A stretch of DNA of 64,000 nucleotides, from positions 2,667,001-2,731,000 of the forward strand of contig NZ_CP089518.1 in the NCBI RefSeq assembly GCF_025917685.1, given 5' to 3'. Origin of the DNA: Bacillus cereus. GTDB lineage: Bacteria > Bacillota > Bacilli > Bacillales > Bacillaceae_G. Made by a program: the position numbers and the translations under genes. This document shows positions 34,245 to 41,994 of the stretch, one piece after another. The stretch's first letter is position 1, and every line of letters begins with the position of its first letter. Under the pieces are notes generated by a model, which saw only the letters and a program-made list of their open reading frames with translations, was not told the DNA's origin and searched no databases.

Positions 34245-34285
34245 ATAGCACCCCCCTTTCTCCTAAATCTCTCACTTTCTATTTA

Positions 34286-34302
34286 TGCAATTGGTGTGCC
34301 AA
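34286..34302 (-). promoter_or_regulatory. Sigma-54 (-24/-12) promoter of the minus-strand operon
   Basis: The minus strand reads TTGGCACACCAATTGCA: TGGCAC, five bases, TTGCA, which matches the consensus TGGCAC-N5-TTGCW exactly. It lies about 42 bases upstream of the GTG start of the oxidoreductase gene. Confidence 0.85.
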
Positions 34303-34425
34303 TTCTACATGCTGAACTATTTATATAAAATAATTTTTATTTGTAAAAATATTTTAAATTTATCGTAAATAGGTGTATTATTTTTTTATCACTGTCTAAA
34401 TTTTTATACATAACAGGAGGGCATT

Positions 34426-36087
34426 ATGACATTTTCATTTCCAACAATAAAAGAGTTTATAAAAATTTTATCAATCGATCGTACAAGTATGTTTAAGTAC
34501 ATGAAACAAGTAGGTGGCAAATTTTATTACATCCATTCATCTACTGAAAAATGGAGTTGTGCAGTTATATATGAAAATGACTCTTTCAATGCTTTAATCG
34601 AAGCCTTTTCTAGCTATTCAGCGGTCGTTATTATAAACGAAACTCAAGAACCTATATGCTGTATAACTGCTCAGCGAACGATTCCTTTTCTTTATAAGTA
34701 TTACAATGAACTACAAGCTTTTTATAATACTGTTATTCAAACAACTGATTCTTCTGTTACAGTCATCGATGATAAAGAATGCGTCCGTACTTGGACGGAT
34801 GGCGCCGAAAAGATTTTTTCAGTCAACCATAATGAAATTATCGGACAACCAATCACTCGCTTTTTTGATTATAAAGATTTAGAAATTTTACAATCATTAC
34901 ATGACGGAAAAAGTATAATCGCTCAGTTCCATCAACCTCGACCAGATTTGTTCGTATTAATTAACTCAAATCCAGTTTATTACAACGAGGAAATTATAGG
35001 AGCAGTCGTTTCCGAAACTGATGTTACAAATCAAGTCGCTTTGAATGAAAAATTATTTAATATGTCGCATGAAATGCACCGATTGGAACAAGAAGTAGCA
35101 AAATATAAAGATACATCCGATCCTTTCCTTGCGATGAATGGAAAAAGTCCTGTTATACAAAGAACCATTCAATTAGCAAGAAAGGTTTGTTCGGTAAAAT
35201 CAACGGTTTTAATACTTGGCGAAAGCGGTGTTGGAAAAGAAGTATTTGCGAAAGCAATTCATGAAGCAAGTGAGACAGCAAATGCCCCTTTCATTTCGAT
35301 CAACTGCGGTGCAATCCCAGAAGCGTTATTTGAAAGTGAATTATTCGGTTACGAGCGCGGGGCGTTTTCTGGTGCAAATAGTAAAGGGAAGAAAGGGAAA
35401 ATTGAGCTCGCACAAGGCGGTACTTTATTCCTTGATGAAATAGGCGAAATGCCTCTCGATATGCAAGTGAAACTTTTGCGTGTACTGCAAGAACGAAAGT
35501 ATTACCGAGTTGGTGGAGAAAAAGAAATAAATATTGATTTCCGTATTATCGCTGCTACAAATCGTGATTTACAAGAAGAAATGAGAAAAGGAACTTTCCG
35601 AGAAGATTTATACTATCGCTTAAATGTAGTTAGCTTGCATATTCCGCCACTACGCGAAAGACGAGAGGATATTATCGAATTAACATACTCATTCTTAAAC
35701 GATTTTTCAATAAACTATAACAGACCAATTCGAGACTTACCTTCAAATATTATGCATGAACTACTTCATTACAATTGGCCTGGTAATATTCGCGAGCTCC
35801 GCAACGTAGTTGAAAGACTCGTCGTATTTGCGACAGATGGTATTATTAAACAAGAATATTTACCATTTCATACAAATGAAACTTTAGACAATCATGCAGC
35901 TCAATCCCTATTACTTAGCAACAATAATACGATTCTTTCTTTACAAGAAGAAATGGATGAGCACGAGAAAAAGGTCATTGAGCGAGCTTTACGCATTTTA
36001 GATGGTAATAAATTAGAATGTGCGAAACAACTTGGCGTAACGAGGGCCACTTTATATAACCGTTTAAAAAGACTGGGGTTACAATAA
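34426..36087 (+). CDS. Sigma-54-dependent transcriptional activator (PAS, AAA+, Fis-type HTH)
   Basis: The 553-residue activator has an N-terminal sensory region (1-100), a PAS-like domain (about 100-200, VTVIDDKECVRTWTDGAEKIFSV) and a coiled-coil linker. An AAA+ domain follows with Walker A GESGVGKE (265-272), the sigma-54-contact loop GAFSGA (312-317, Ser replacing the commoner Thr) and Walker B GGTLFLDEIGEMP (331-343). A C-terminal Fis-type helix-turn-helix (ECAKQLGVTRATLYNRLKRL) ends the protein. It lies between two operons that each have sigma-54 promoters and no other activator is nearby. It is therefore the likely PrdR-like regulator of hydroxyproline use. AGGAGGGC precedes the ATG. 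Confidence 0.92.
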   Translation: MTFSFPTIKEFIKILSIDRTSMFKYMKQVGGKFYYIHSSTEKWSCAVIYENDSFNALIEAFSSYSAVVIINETQEPICCITAQRTIPFLYKYYNELQAFYNTVIQTTDSSVTVIDDKECVRTWTDGAEKIFSVNHNEIIGQPITRFFDYKDLEILQSLHDGKSIIAQFHQPRPDLFVLINSNPVYYNEEIIGAVVSETDVTNQVALNEKLFNMSHEMHRLEQEVAKYKDTSDPFLAMNGKSPVIQRTIQLARKVCSVKSTVLILGESGVGKEVFAKAIHEASETANAPFISINCGAIPEALFESELFGYERGAFSGANSKGKKGKIELAQGGTLFLDEIGEMPLDMQVKLLRVLQERKYYRVGGEKEINIDFRIIAATNRDLQEEMRKGTFREDLYYRLNVVSLHIPPLRERREDIIELTYSFLNDFSINYNRPIRDLPSNIMHELLHYNWPGNIRELRNVVERLVVFATDGIIKQEYLPFHTNETLDNHAAQSLLLSNNNTILSLQEEMDEHEKKVIERALRILDGNKLECAKQLGVTRATLYNRLKRLGLQ

Positions 36088-36239
36088 AGTGAAACTTTAA
36101 TCAGTGGGGGTTTTGTTCATCCCCACTTGATTATTAGCTCTCACCAATCGGGCTTTACGGGCAGCCCGACCCCCACCTAACTTCTTTGCTTTCACTGAAT
36201 TTTGAGGTGGGGTCTTACTGCCCAGCAAATAGCGGGATA
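36083..36239. repeat. bcr1-like repeat, copy 2
   Basis: This second copy of the 156-bp element at 26722 begins with AATAAAGTG, so its first bases supply the TAA stop of the activator. It ends with GCGGGATA, 20 bases before a sigma-54 promoter. CCCCACCT (36171-36178) pairs with AGGTGGGG (36205-36212), and CGGGC stems are also present. The element occupies the interval where an upstream activator site would be expected. Confidence 0.75.
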
Positions 36240-36258
36240 CCCCCTCTTCTCCTCTATA

Positions 36259-36275
36259 TTGGCATAGTTTTTGCA
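36259..36275 (+). promoter_or_regulatory. Sigma-54 (-24/-12) promoter of the plus-strand dehydrogenase operon
   Basis: TTGGCATAGTTTTTGCA contains TGGCAT, five bases, TTGCA, one mismatch from consensus. Transcription would start about 12 bases downstream, ahead of the AGGAGGA site of the first Fe-S gene. Confidence 0.8.
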
Positions 36276-36313
36276 TAATAATTTGTGCAAACCGAACTAG
36301 AGGAGGAATACAT

Positions 36314-36586
36314 ATGACGAATAAAGAGAACTTAATTGTTTGTCGTTGTGAAGAAGTTACATACGGACAACTTCAATCGACAATTGCTGAATATAAATGC
36401 TCGGCAAGAGAATTAAAACTAAGAACACGTGCTGGCATGGGATTTTGCGGTGGCCGCACATGTAGAATGATGATAGATCGAATGATTGAAAATGCAAACC
36501 CTGACATAACTCCTAATGAAATACCTTTAAAATATCAACCACCCGTGCGTGCGGTTACTTTTGGAGCGGTAGGTGAAAGTAAATGA
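36314..36586 (+). CDS. [2Fe-2S] BFD-like subunit of a D-hydroxyproline dehydrogenase
   Basis: This 90-residue protein has four cysteines in the BFD-type arrangement: Cys10 and Cys12 (VCRCEEV) and Cys45 and Cys50 (GFCGGRTC), which ligate a [2Fe-2S] cluster. In HcnABC and D-hydroxyproline dehydrogenase complexes a BFD-like domain is often fused to the FAD subunit; here it is separate. It is coupled to the next gene by a four-base overlap. It would carry electrons from the catalytic flavoprotein. Confidence 0.82.
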   Translation: MTNKENLIVCRCEEVTYGQLQSTIAEYKCSARELKLRTRAGMGFCGGRTCRMMIDRMIENANPDITPNEIPLKYQPPVRAVTFGAVGESK

Positions 36587-36915
36587 GTAGAATTACAAAT
36601 CACCCTATTTTAGGTAGTTTAAATAATAGTGAACGCATCACTTTTCAATTTAACGGTCAACAATACGAAGCTTATGAACACGAAACTATAGCTGCTGCCC
36701 TGCTAGCAAACGGAATACGAACTTTAAGGGTCCATGAAGATAGCGGGACACCACGAGGTATTTATTGTAATATCGGACATTGTTCAGAATGCCGCGTGAC
36801 AGTAAATAATCAAACGAACGTAAGAGCGTGCTTAACTGTTGTAGAAGACAATATGGTTGTTGAAAGTGGAAAACAGCATCCAAATATCGTGAGAGAGATG
36901 GTGAAAAAGCAATGA
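36583..36915 (+). CDS. [2Fe-2S] ferredoxin-like subunit (HcnA/SoxX type)
   Basis: The product is 110 residues long, with a plant-type ferredoxin cysteine pattern: Cys62, Cys67 and Cys70 (YCNIGHCSECRVTV) and Cys83 (RACLTV). The opening RITFQFNGQQYEAYEHETIAAALLANG is the usual beta-grasp start of small subunits of heteromeric amino-acid dehydrogenases. It overlaps both neighbours by four bases (the ATGA type), consistent with stoichiometric production of a complex. Confidence 0.85.
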   Translation: MSRITNHPILGSLNNSERITFQFNGQQYEAYEHETIAAALLANGIRTLRVHEDSGTPRGIYCNIGHCSECRVTVNNQTNVRACLTVVEDNMVVESGKQHPNIVREMVKKQ

Positions 36916-38162
36916 TAGATGTAATTATTATTGGCGCAGGACCAGCAGGATTATCAGCGTCTATCTCTTGTGCCCATTTTGGACTTAACGTACTTGTTAT
37001 TGATGAATTTATGAAGCCTGGCGGGAGATTGTTAGGACAATTGCATCAAGAGCCTACTGGAGAATGGTGGAACGGCATAGAAGAATCCAAACGCCTTCAC
37101 GAAGAAGCAAAATCACTTTCAGTCGATATTCGGTGCGGTGTTTCTGTCTTTAATTTAGAAAAAGATGAGAACTCTTGGCTCATACATACAAATATCGGTA
37201 CATTAGAAGCATCGTTCGTACTCATTGCTACTGGTGCCGCTGAGTATTCTATTCCCATTCCTGGCTGGACACTTCCAGGGGTTATGTCAATTGGAGCAGC
37301 TCAAGTTATGACGAATGTTCATCGCGTGCAAGTTGGAAAAAAAGGAATCATTATTGGCGCTAACATTTTGTCATTCGCTATTTTAAATGAACTACAGTTA
37401 GCTGGAATTAATGTGGATCATATTGTACTTCCCGAAAAGAGTGATTTAAGCCAAAAGGCTGGTGAACCAGAAGAAGTTTTGAACTCTCTTTTAAATGCGG
37501 CTCACCTCGCTCCTTCTGCTTTGCTGCGTATAGGTAGTCGTTTTATGAAATATGATTGGATTCGAAAAGCTGGATTAACCTTCTATCCAAATAACGGAAT
37601 GAAAATAAACGGGACACCACTTCATCTCCGGAAAGCTGCACTTGAAATTATCGGTACAGATCAAGTTGAGGGTGTGCGTGTAGCTAATACTGATTCTAAC
37701 GGAAATGTTATTAATGGCTCAGAAAAGATATATGAGGCTGACTTCGTTTGTATTGCCGGAGGTTTGTATCCTCTTGCTGAGCTTGCCGCTGTAGCGGGAT
37801 GCCCATTCCATTACATTCCGGAATTAGGCGGACATGTTCCACTTCATTCAGAAGAAATGGAAACCCCTCTTCCCGGTTTATTTGTAGCTGGAAATATTAC
37901 CGGAATTGAAAGCGGGAAAATCGCGATGGCACAAGGGACTGTCGCTGGATATTCAATCGTAAAACAAGCTAATAAAACATCTAATCCGGTTGAAAAACAT
38001 TTACAACAAGCAATTCAAAATGTTCACACTGTACGTCAGAAAGCTGCGATTCAGTTTAATCCAATGGTTGATGTTGGTAGACGGAAGATGAATGAAATTT
38101 GGCGTGATTTTCAATCATTTGAAGAAAATCAACAAATGAAATCGGGAAAAATTAGCATATAA
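36912..38162 (+). CDS. NAD(P)/FAD-dependent oxidoreductase subunit (HcnB type)
   Basis: This flavoprotein of 416 residues begins MIDVIIIGAGPAGLSASISCAHFG, has the LIATGAAEYSIPIPGWTLPGVMS segment, a second dinucleotide fold (KKGIIIGANILSFAILNEL) and the C-terminal GLFVAGNITGIESGKIAMAQG. It matches the alpha subunit of HcnABC-type and D-hydroxyproline dehydrogenases. With the two Fe-S proteins before it and the DAO-type subunit at 33069-34244, it would form one heteromeric enzyme. A terminator follows immediately. Confidence 0.87.
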   Translation: MIDVIIIGAGPAGLSASISCAHFGLNVLVIDEFMKPGGRLLGQLHQEPTGEWWNGIEESKRLHEEAKSLSVDIRCGVSVFNLEKDENSWLIHTNIGTLEASFVLIATGAAEYSIPIPGWTLPGVMSIGAAQVMTNVHRVQVGKKGIIIGANILSFAILNELQLAGINVDHIVLPEKSDLSQKAGEPEEVLNSLLNAAHLAPSALLRIGSRFMKYDWIRKAGLTFYPNNGMKINGTPLHLRKAALEIIGTDQVEGVRVANTDSNGNVINGSEKIYEADFVCIAGGLYPLAELAAVAGCPFHYIPELGGHVPLHSEEMETPLPGLFVAGNITGIESGKIAMAQGTVAGYSIVKQANKTSNPVEKHLQQAIQNVHTVRQKAAIQFNPMVDVGRRKMNEIWRDFQSFEENQQMKSGKISI

Positions 38163-38167
38163 AAAAA

Positions 38168-38196
38168 CGGTGGATTCATTTCCACCGCCTTTTTTA
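38168..38196 (+). terminator. Terminator of the plus-strand dehydrogenase operon
   Basis: CGGTGGA pairs with TCCACCG, with A-run before and T-run after the stem, 6 bases past the stop at 38162. Confidence 0.82.
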
Positions 38197-38249
38197 TAAT
38201 TTTTGTACTACATCTAGTATTTCTGTTACGTCAATTATAGAAACCAAAA

Positions 38250-38723
38250 TTACCTATTTTTCATTCCGACTAAAACTTTCGATATCGACATCCATAAATT
38301 TATAAACATTATAATTCCGCAAACATCAGCGACAATTACATACAATCCTATAAATTGTTTTTCAAAGTGGAACAACGGAGTGTAATAAATGGCCATTATT
38401 AAGGCTATAACCATGGAAAACAGAAGCAGTTTTTTCCTAGTTATCATATAAATACAATACAAAAACGTATAATAAGCCCAAAATTGCGCAGCATACCATG
38501 CATGAGATAGTCGAATACCTGTTTTCGTATGCAAAGTTGTTAAAACCAGTATGTATATTACAAGTAATACAATTAATGGTGCAAATCTAACAAATTGCAA
38601 AAGGTTTATTAAAAAGCGTTTTTTTGAACTTGAGTAATTTATTTCGTATTTAAACATCTGTTTCGTTATATAATGAACAAAAAATATTAATCCTACACTA
38701 ATAGCTAACATAAAGAATTTCAT
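38250..38723 (-). CDS. Multi-pass membrane protein, unknown
   Basis: The 157-residue sequence has five hydrophobic segments (about 3-20, 44-64, 76-95, 99-117 and 125-147) with the basic stretch SSSKKRFL after the first. No transporter or enzyme motif is seen. The ribosome binding site is weak (GAAGG, 7 bases). It follows another membrane-protein gene on the same strand after 39 bases, so they may be cotranscribed. Confidence 0.6.
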   Translation of the reverse strand: MKFFMLAISVGLIFFVHYITKQMFKYEINYSSSKKRFLINLLQFVRFAPLIVLLVIYILVLTTLHTKTGIRLSHAWYAAQFWAYYTFLYCIYMITRKKLLLFSMVIALIMAIYYTPLFHFEKQFIGLYVIVADVCGIIMFINLWMSISKVLVGMKNR

Positions 38724-38762
38724 TACTATGCCTTCTTTTCTAAAATTTTTATCAACTATATT

Positions 38763-39275
38763 TTAAAAATCAATAGGACTTAACCTAATAAAAATTACAC
38801 CAAATAAAATTTTTATTAAACCATCCACTACAAAAAAGACATCTAGATTTACGTTAGTAATGATTAATCCTATGGATGCATTGATTATTAAAATAATGGA
38901 CAGCAAAAACATCATCTGCCCATGTACTGGAATAAACGGTATAAAATGAATACCTACTGCTAAAAGAATTAGTAGCCAACAACTTCTATAATCATCACCA
39001 CCAAAATGAAAAGCGAGAAAAACTAAAATAGCCAATATAATTATTGAAAAATCAGCCCACTTTTTTTGTTCCGGTGTTCCAGAACCAACCGCTAATCGCC
39101 TCCTAGTTTTAGGGCTCAATTGCCATATCATTCCTAATATATAAACAATAATAAAAGGCCACACATTTGGATATCCGTTATGTTTTATTAAAAGTAAGAA
39201 CATTGCTGCTCCAGCAATTATTAGCCAAATCCCATTAATCTTTTGTCTAGGATACTTGTAAGTTTGTGTTTCCAT
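38763..39275 (-). CDS. Multi-pass membrane protein, unknown
   Basis: From the ATG at 39275 (METQTYKYPRQKINGIW) the product has 170 residues and about five membrane segments, with a short basic loop SPKTRRRLAVGSG between segments 2 and 3. AAGGAGA lies 9 bases before this ATG. The same frame stays open for about 30 codons upstream (to 39368) without a ribosome binding site. I recognise no family with certainty. Confidence 0.6.
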   Translation of the reverse strand: METQTYKYPRQKINGIWLIIAGAAMFLLLIKHNGYPNVWPFIIVYILGMIWQLSPKTRRRLAVGSGTPEQKKWADFSIIILAILVFLAFHFGGDDYRSCWLLILLAVGIHFIPFIPVHGQMMFLLSIILIINASIGLIITNVNLDVFFVVDGLIKILFGVIFIRLSPIDF

Positions 39276-39655
39276 GTTCCGTTCTCCTTTTTCGAACTTT
39301 TCTAATCTTCTCGATATACACACTTCTTTTTTACCAGAAGCCTTATGAGCAAATTCAGCTAAATTCACACCATCATTCTTCTACCTCGCTTTGAATAATA
39401 AAATATAAGATTTCTGAACTATCATATCAAATATAGTTGCGATTCATTTGTCGTAATTAGTCGAATGAATAAATAAAAGTCGTTTTATGTCAAAATTATT
39501 ATTTATTTGGATAGCCAACTTTGGTGTAGATAGTTAAAATGATGCAAATACTAAATTGAAGACACATGGAATACTGGATTTTATTCTAAAAGAAGAAACA
39601 TACCAGCAATATTAATCCAAATAAAAAACTGTTAGAGCATACAGCTCTAACAGTT
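39276..39655. other. Gene-free stretch between membrane and YxcD genes
   Basis: There is no supported gene in these 380 bases. The part up to about 39370 reads in frame with the downstream membrane protein (NLAEFAHKASGKKEVCISRR), perhaps a leftover of another gene. An 11-bp inverted repeat, TTTATTTGGAT near 39505 and ATCCAAATAAA near 39615, brackets about 100 bases. The YxcD-gene terminator is at the far end. Confidence 0.4.
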
Positions 39656-39656
39656 T
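39626..39656 (-). terminator. Terminator of the YxcD operon
   Basis: AAACTGTTAGAGC pairs with GCTCTAACAGTTT over a 5-base loop at the stop of the YxcD-like gene, followed by T on the minus strand. Confidence 0.75.
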
Positions 39657-39964
39657 TATTGTTCATTATTATTAAATTTCGCTAATGCGTAAATGCCTTC
39701 TTCATCATCTAATTCAAGTTGCAATCTTGCAGCAAATGAATTAACGTTGTATTCTCGATCAAGTAGTAAGCGTAGCGCTTCGATTAAGTTTGCTTGAATT
39801 AAAATTTGCTGGCGACCATTTACCTCTACTTCTGCAGAGAAACCGTAGTCATCATCATACATTAGTTCAACTGAAACTTCTTCTGGACCAACTTGTCTTT
39901 TTTCAGCGATATATACACAAAGTGCATTTATAAGCTCTTGTTCAGAAATTTTTATTGTTTCCAT
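39656..39964 (-). CDS. YxcD family protein (DUF2653)
   Basis: The 102-residue protein opens METIKISEQELINALCVYIAEKRQVGPEEVSVELMYDDDYGFSAEVEVNG, the conserved N-terminal part of YxcD/DUF2653 proteins. It continues with an acidic helix RLLLDREYNVNSFAARLQLELDDEEG. It is cytoplasmic, with no known activity. Its start overlaps the 3' end of the membrane-protein gene by 13 bases, so the two are coupled; both are read from the operator-controlled promoter at 40508-40536. Confidence 0.8.
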   Translation of the reverse strand: METIKISEQELINALCVYIAEKRQVGPEEVSVELMYDDDYGFSAEVEVNGRQQILIQANLIEALRLLLDREYNVNSFAARLQLELDDEEGIYALAKFNNNEQ

Positions 39965-40401
39965 GCTACTTCATCTTCTTTCTTCTTACGTTGATCTTTG
40001 AAGTATTTAAATGCACGAACTGCTAACATTACGATACCAGCCATTACTAACATATTTACCATAAACGCTAATACAGAGCCAAGAGCTCCCATATTTGCAA
40101 ATAAGCTACCCATTAGTAAGCCACCAAGACCACCTAGTAATAAGCCTTTCATAAAGCTTCCTTTATTACTTTTTGGTGCTGTGTTTGTTGCTTTTGTTTT
40201 TGAATCTGTTGTCGTTTTTTGTGAATTTACATTAGAATCTTTTTTGTTTAAATCAACTTTTGACTTTTGACCAGAACTTGGTGTATATGATTTTTTACCA
40301 GATTTGTAACTTTTCGCTTCCGCATGATTTACGAACATAAAGCTACTAGCCCCAAAGATAACCATGAATGCTGTCATTACTGCTACAAGTTTTTTCAACA
40401 T
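39952..40401 (-). CDS. Exported membrane protein with a Ser/Lys/Thr-rich linker and glycine-rich membrane segment
   Basis: Residues 1-29 form a signal-like sequence (MLKKLVAVMTAFMVIFGASSFMFVNHAEA). A hydrophilic region of about 50 residues rich in Lys, Ser, Thr and Asn follows, then a glycine-rich hydrophobic stretch (MKGLLLGGLGGLLMGSLFANMG) and a further membrane helix before a charged tail. The layout resembles exported TIM44-like or YxcE-like small proteins, but I cannot assign one. It heads the operon with YxcD and faces the DUF1836 regulator. Confidence 0.7.
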   Translation of the reverse strand: MLKKLVAVMTAFMVIFGASSFMFVNHAEAKSYKSGKKSYTPSSGQKSKVDLNKKDSNVNSQKTTTDSKTKATNTAPKSNKGSFMKGLLLGGLGGLLMGSLFANMGALGSVLAFMVNMLVMAGIVMLAVRAFKYFKDQRKKKEDEVAWKQ

Positions 40402-40493
40402 ATTATATCCATTCTCCTTTTATATAGATATATGTGAAATCTACCTTTCTTGTAAATTTAGAATGATAGATTTGTTTTAAAACCATTTTAAAG

Positions 40494-40536
40494 GTTCTTA
40501 TGAACTTATTATATGAACTTTTGTCGAAATATGCAA
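40494..40536 (-). promoter_or_regulatory. Promoter and operator of the membrane protein/YxcD operon
   Basis: On the minus strand TTGCAT (40536-40531), a 17-base spacer and TATAAT (40513-40508) form a sigma-A promoter. Two bases later comes GTTCATAAGAAC (40505-40494), a 12-bp palindrome placed over the expected transcription start. Confidence 0.75.
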
Positions 40537-40590
40537 GTATTATTTACTTACGACAATTTCATGACAAAGGAAAAATTAAGCAAAACGGAA

Positions 40591-40633
40591 TTGACTTTAA
40601 ATGAAACAAAACATATTATAAGTTCATAAGAAC
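40591..40633 (+). promoter_or_regulatory. Promoter and operator of the DUF1836 regulator gene
   Basis: TTGACT (40591-40596), a 17-base spacer and TATTAT (40614-40619) are followed two bases later by GTTCATAAGAAC (40622-40633). The arrangement mirrors that of the divergent promoter exactly. Confidence 0.78.
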
Positions 40634-40658
40634 TTTTTATAATTTTGGAGGTGAAAAG

Positions 40659-41423
40659 ATGGAAACATTTCATCTCACACGAAACGAAATGGCAACGCTC
40701 CTTCTATCACTTAGAGGATGGAATACGAAAAAGCCTCTTAGCATTTTACAAGAAGCTTGGGCAAAGTCACATAAAAAAGATATTGAAAGCGGACAAAGCG
40801 TTACAGCTTTTATTACAACCGCACTTTCACCTATTTTTGAAAAATTAATTAAAATCGATGATACGGATGTCGGTTTTTCTTTAAATGAAATAGTTGCGCT
40901 TGGTAATCAGATTGAAAACACAAGTTTCTCTGTAACTGCTATGCAAAACTGGGTGAAACGAGATATAAAAGAAATGATTGGCTCCCCTCAAAAAGGGAAG
41001 AAATACTCAATCGAACAGGCAGCCTTATTATTTATTGTTGAAGATTTAAAAACAGCGCTTGATTTTGAATCTATTCGTAAACTATTACGACTCATCGTTA
41101 ATGACCCGGCCGATCGAAGTGATGATTTAATTAACCCTGTTCATTTATATGTAGCTTATTCCTCTTTATTTGAAGAACTAAATCAAGGGAATTGCATACA
41201 ACTAAATGCTACAGATACCATTCATACAATTGAAAACATTGTAAAAGAAAAAGCGGATAAAATCGCAAGCAAGTTCGATCAAATAAATAACGAACAACGC
41301 GAAGCAATTCGTAACGCTATTATTATCGCTACACTATCTGTACATACCGCATATGTACAAATGTTAGCGAAACGTTATGTGACAGCAACATTATTTTTAC
41401 AAAATTTAGATGTGAAGCCGTAA
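40659..41423 (+). CDS. DUF1836 family transcriptional regulator
   Basis: The 254-residue protein contains the DUF1836 signature: FSLNEIVALGNQIENTSFSVTAMQNWVKRDIKEMIGSPQKGKKYSIEQAALLFIVEDLK at about residues 73-130. This is a MerR-like winged helix-turn-helix. The N-terminal 70 residues and the helical C-terminal half are less conserved and may bind ligand or dimerise. The palindromes placed at equal distance after both divergent promoters suggest that it represses itself and the neighbouring operon. GGAGGTG precedes the ATG, and a strong terminator follows. Confidence 0.82.
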   Translation: METFHLTRNEMATLLLSLRGWNTKKPLSILQEAWAKSHKKDIESGQSVTAFITTALSPIFEKLIKIDDTDVGFSLNEIVALGNQIENTSFSVTAMQNWVKRDIKEMIGSPQKGKKYSIEQAALLFIVEDLKTALDFESIRKLLRLIVNDPADRSDDLINPVHLYVAYSSLFEELNQGNCIQLNATDTIHTIENIVKEKADKIASKFDQINNEQREAIRNAIIIATLSVHTAYVQMLAKRYVTATLFLQNLDVKP

Positions 41424-41453
41424 AAAATAGGAGTAGAAGTGCTCCTATTTTTT
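41422..41453. terminator. Bidirectional terminator
   Basis: AAAAAATAGGAG pairs with CTCCTATTTTTT across an 8-base loop between the convergent DUF1836 and acetyltransferase genes. Confidence 0.82.
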
Positions 41454-41459
41454 TAATTT

Positions 41460-41957
41460 CTATACTATTTTGCACTCCTTAACTCTTTGCATCTCATACA
41501 TTTTCAGCTGATTTTCTACATACGATTCAGTTTTTTTGAACCCAGCTTTCTCATAGCATCGCATTGCCCTCTTATTATCTTCCCTAACTTGCAATACAAC
41601 CGCTTTTATATCAGGGTCTAAAAATGATTTAGTGATAAAATAATTTGTAATCTCTGTTCCGAGCCCTTTTGAGTATAAATTTGAGACGCCAATCAAGATT
41701 GAGTACTCCATCACATATATATCGTCATTTCTCTTCTTTTTTAATCCAACTCTCCCTATTACTTCATCCTCTACTACGATCACATGATAACTTGCATAAG
41801 ATCGAGACAGTTTTTCTGTCCAATACTTTCGAAGTTCTTCTATTGTATATCGTTTGAATGGTCTCACGTCCGCTATGTTATGTAATTCTTCGTCATTATA
41901 CCACTCTAAAATAATTGGTAAATCATCCATTTCTAATAAACGTTCATGCCAATTCAT
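41460..41957 (-). CDS. GNAT family N-acetyltransferase (RimJ/RimL-like)
   Basis: The 165-residue enzyme shows MDDLPIILEWYNDEELHNIADVRPF at the start, VVEDEVIGRVGLKKKRNDDIYVMEYSILIG in the middle, and a cofactor region around LYSKGLGTEITNYFI. It ends with REDNKRAMRCYEKAGFKKTES, the RimJ/RimL-type signature. GGGGTGAAAAT precedes the ATG. The acceptor is unknown. Confidence 0.85.
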   Translation of the reverse strand: MNWHERLLEMDDLPIILEWYNDEELHNIADVRPFKRYTIEELRKYWTEKLSRSYASYHVIVVEDEVIGRVGLKKKRNDDIYVMEYSILIGVSNLYSKGLGTEITNYFITKSFLDPDIKAVVLQVREDNKRAMRCYEKAGFKKTESYVENQLKMYEMQRVKECKIV

Positions 41958-41994
41958 ATTTTCACCCCATCCACTTTTCGAATTACTCGGCTAA

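Noticed and set aside
36083..36239. CRISPR repeat or riboswitch
   Set aside because: Only two copies exist 9.4 kb apart with no spacers, and the sequence does not match any riboswitch class I know. A dispersed repeat explains it better.
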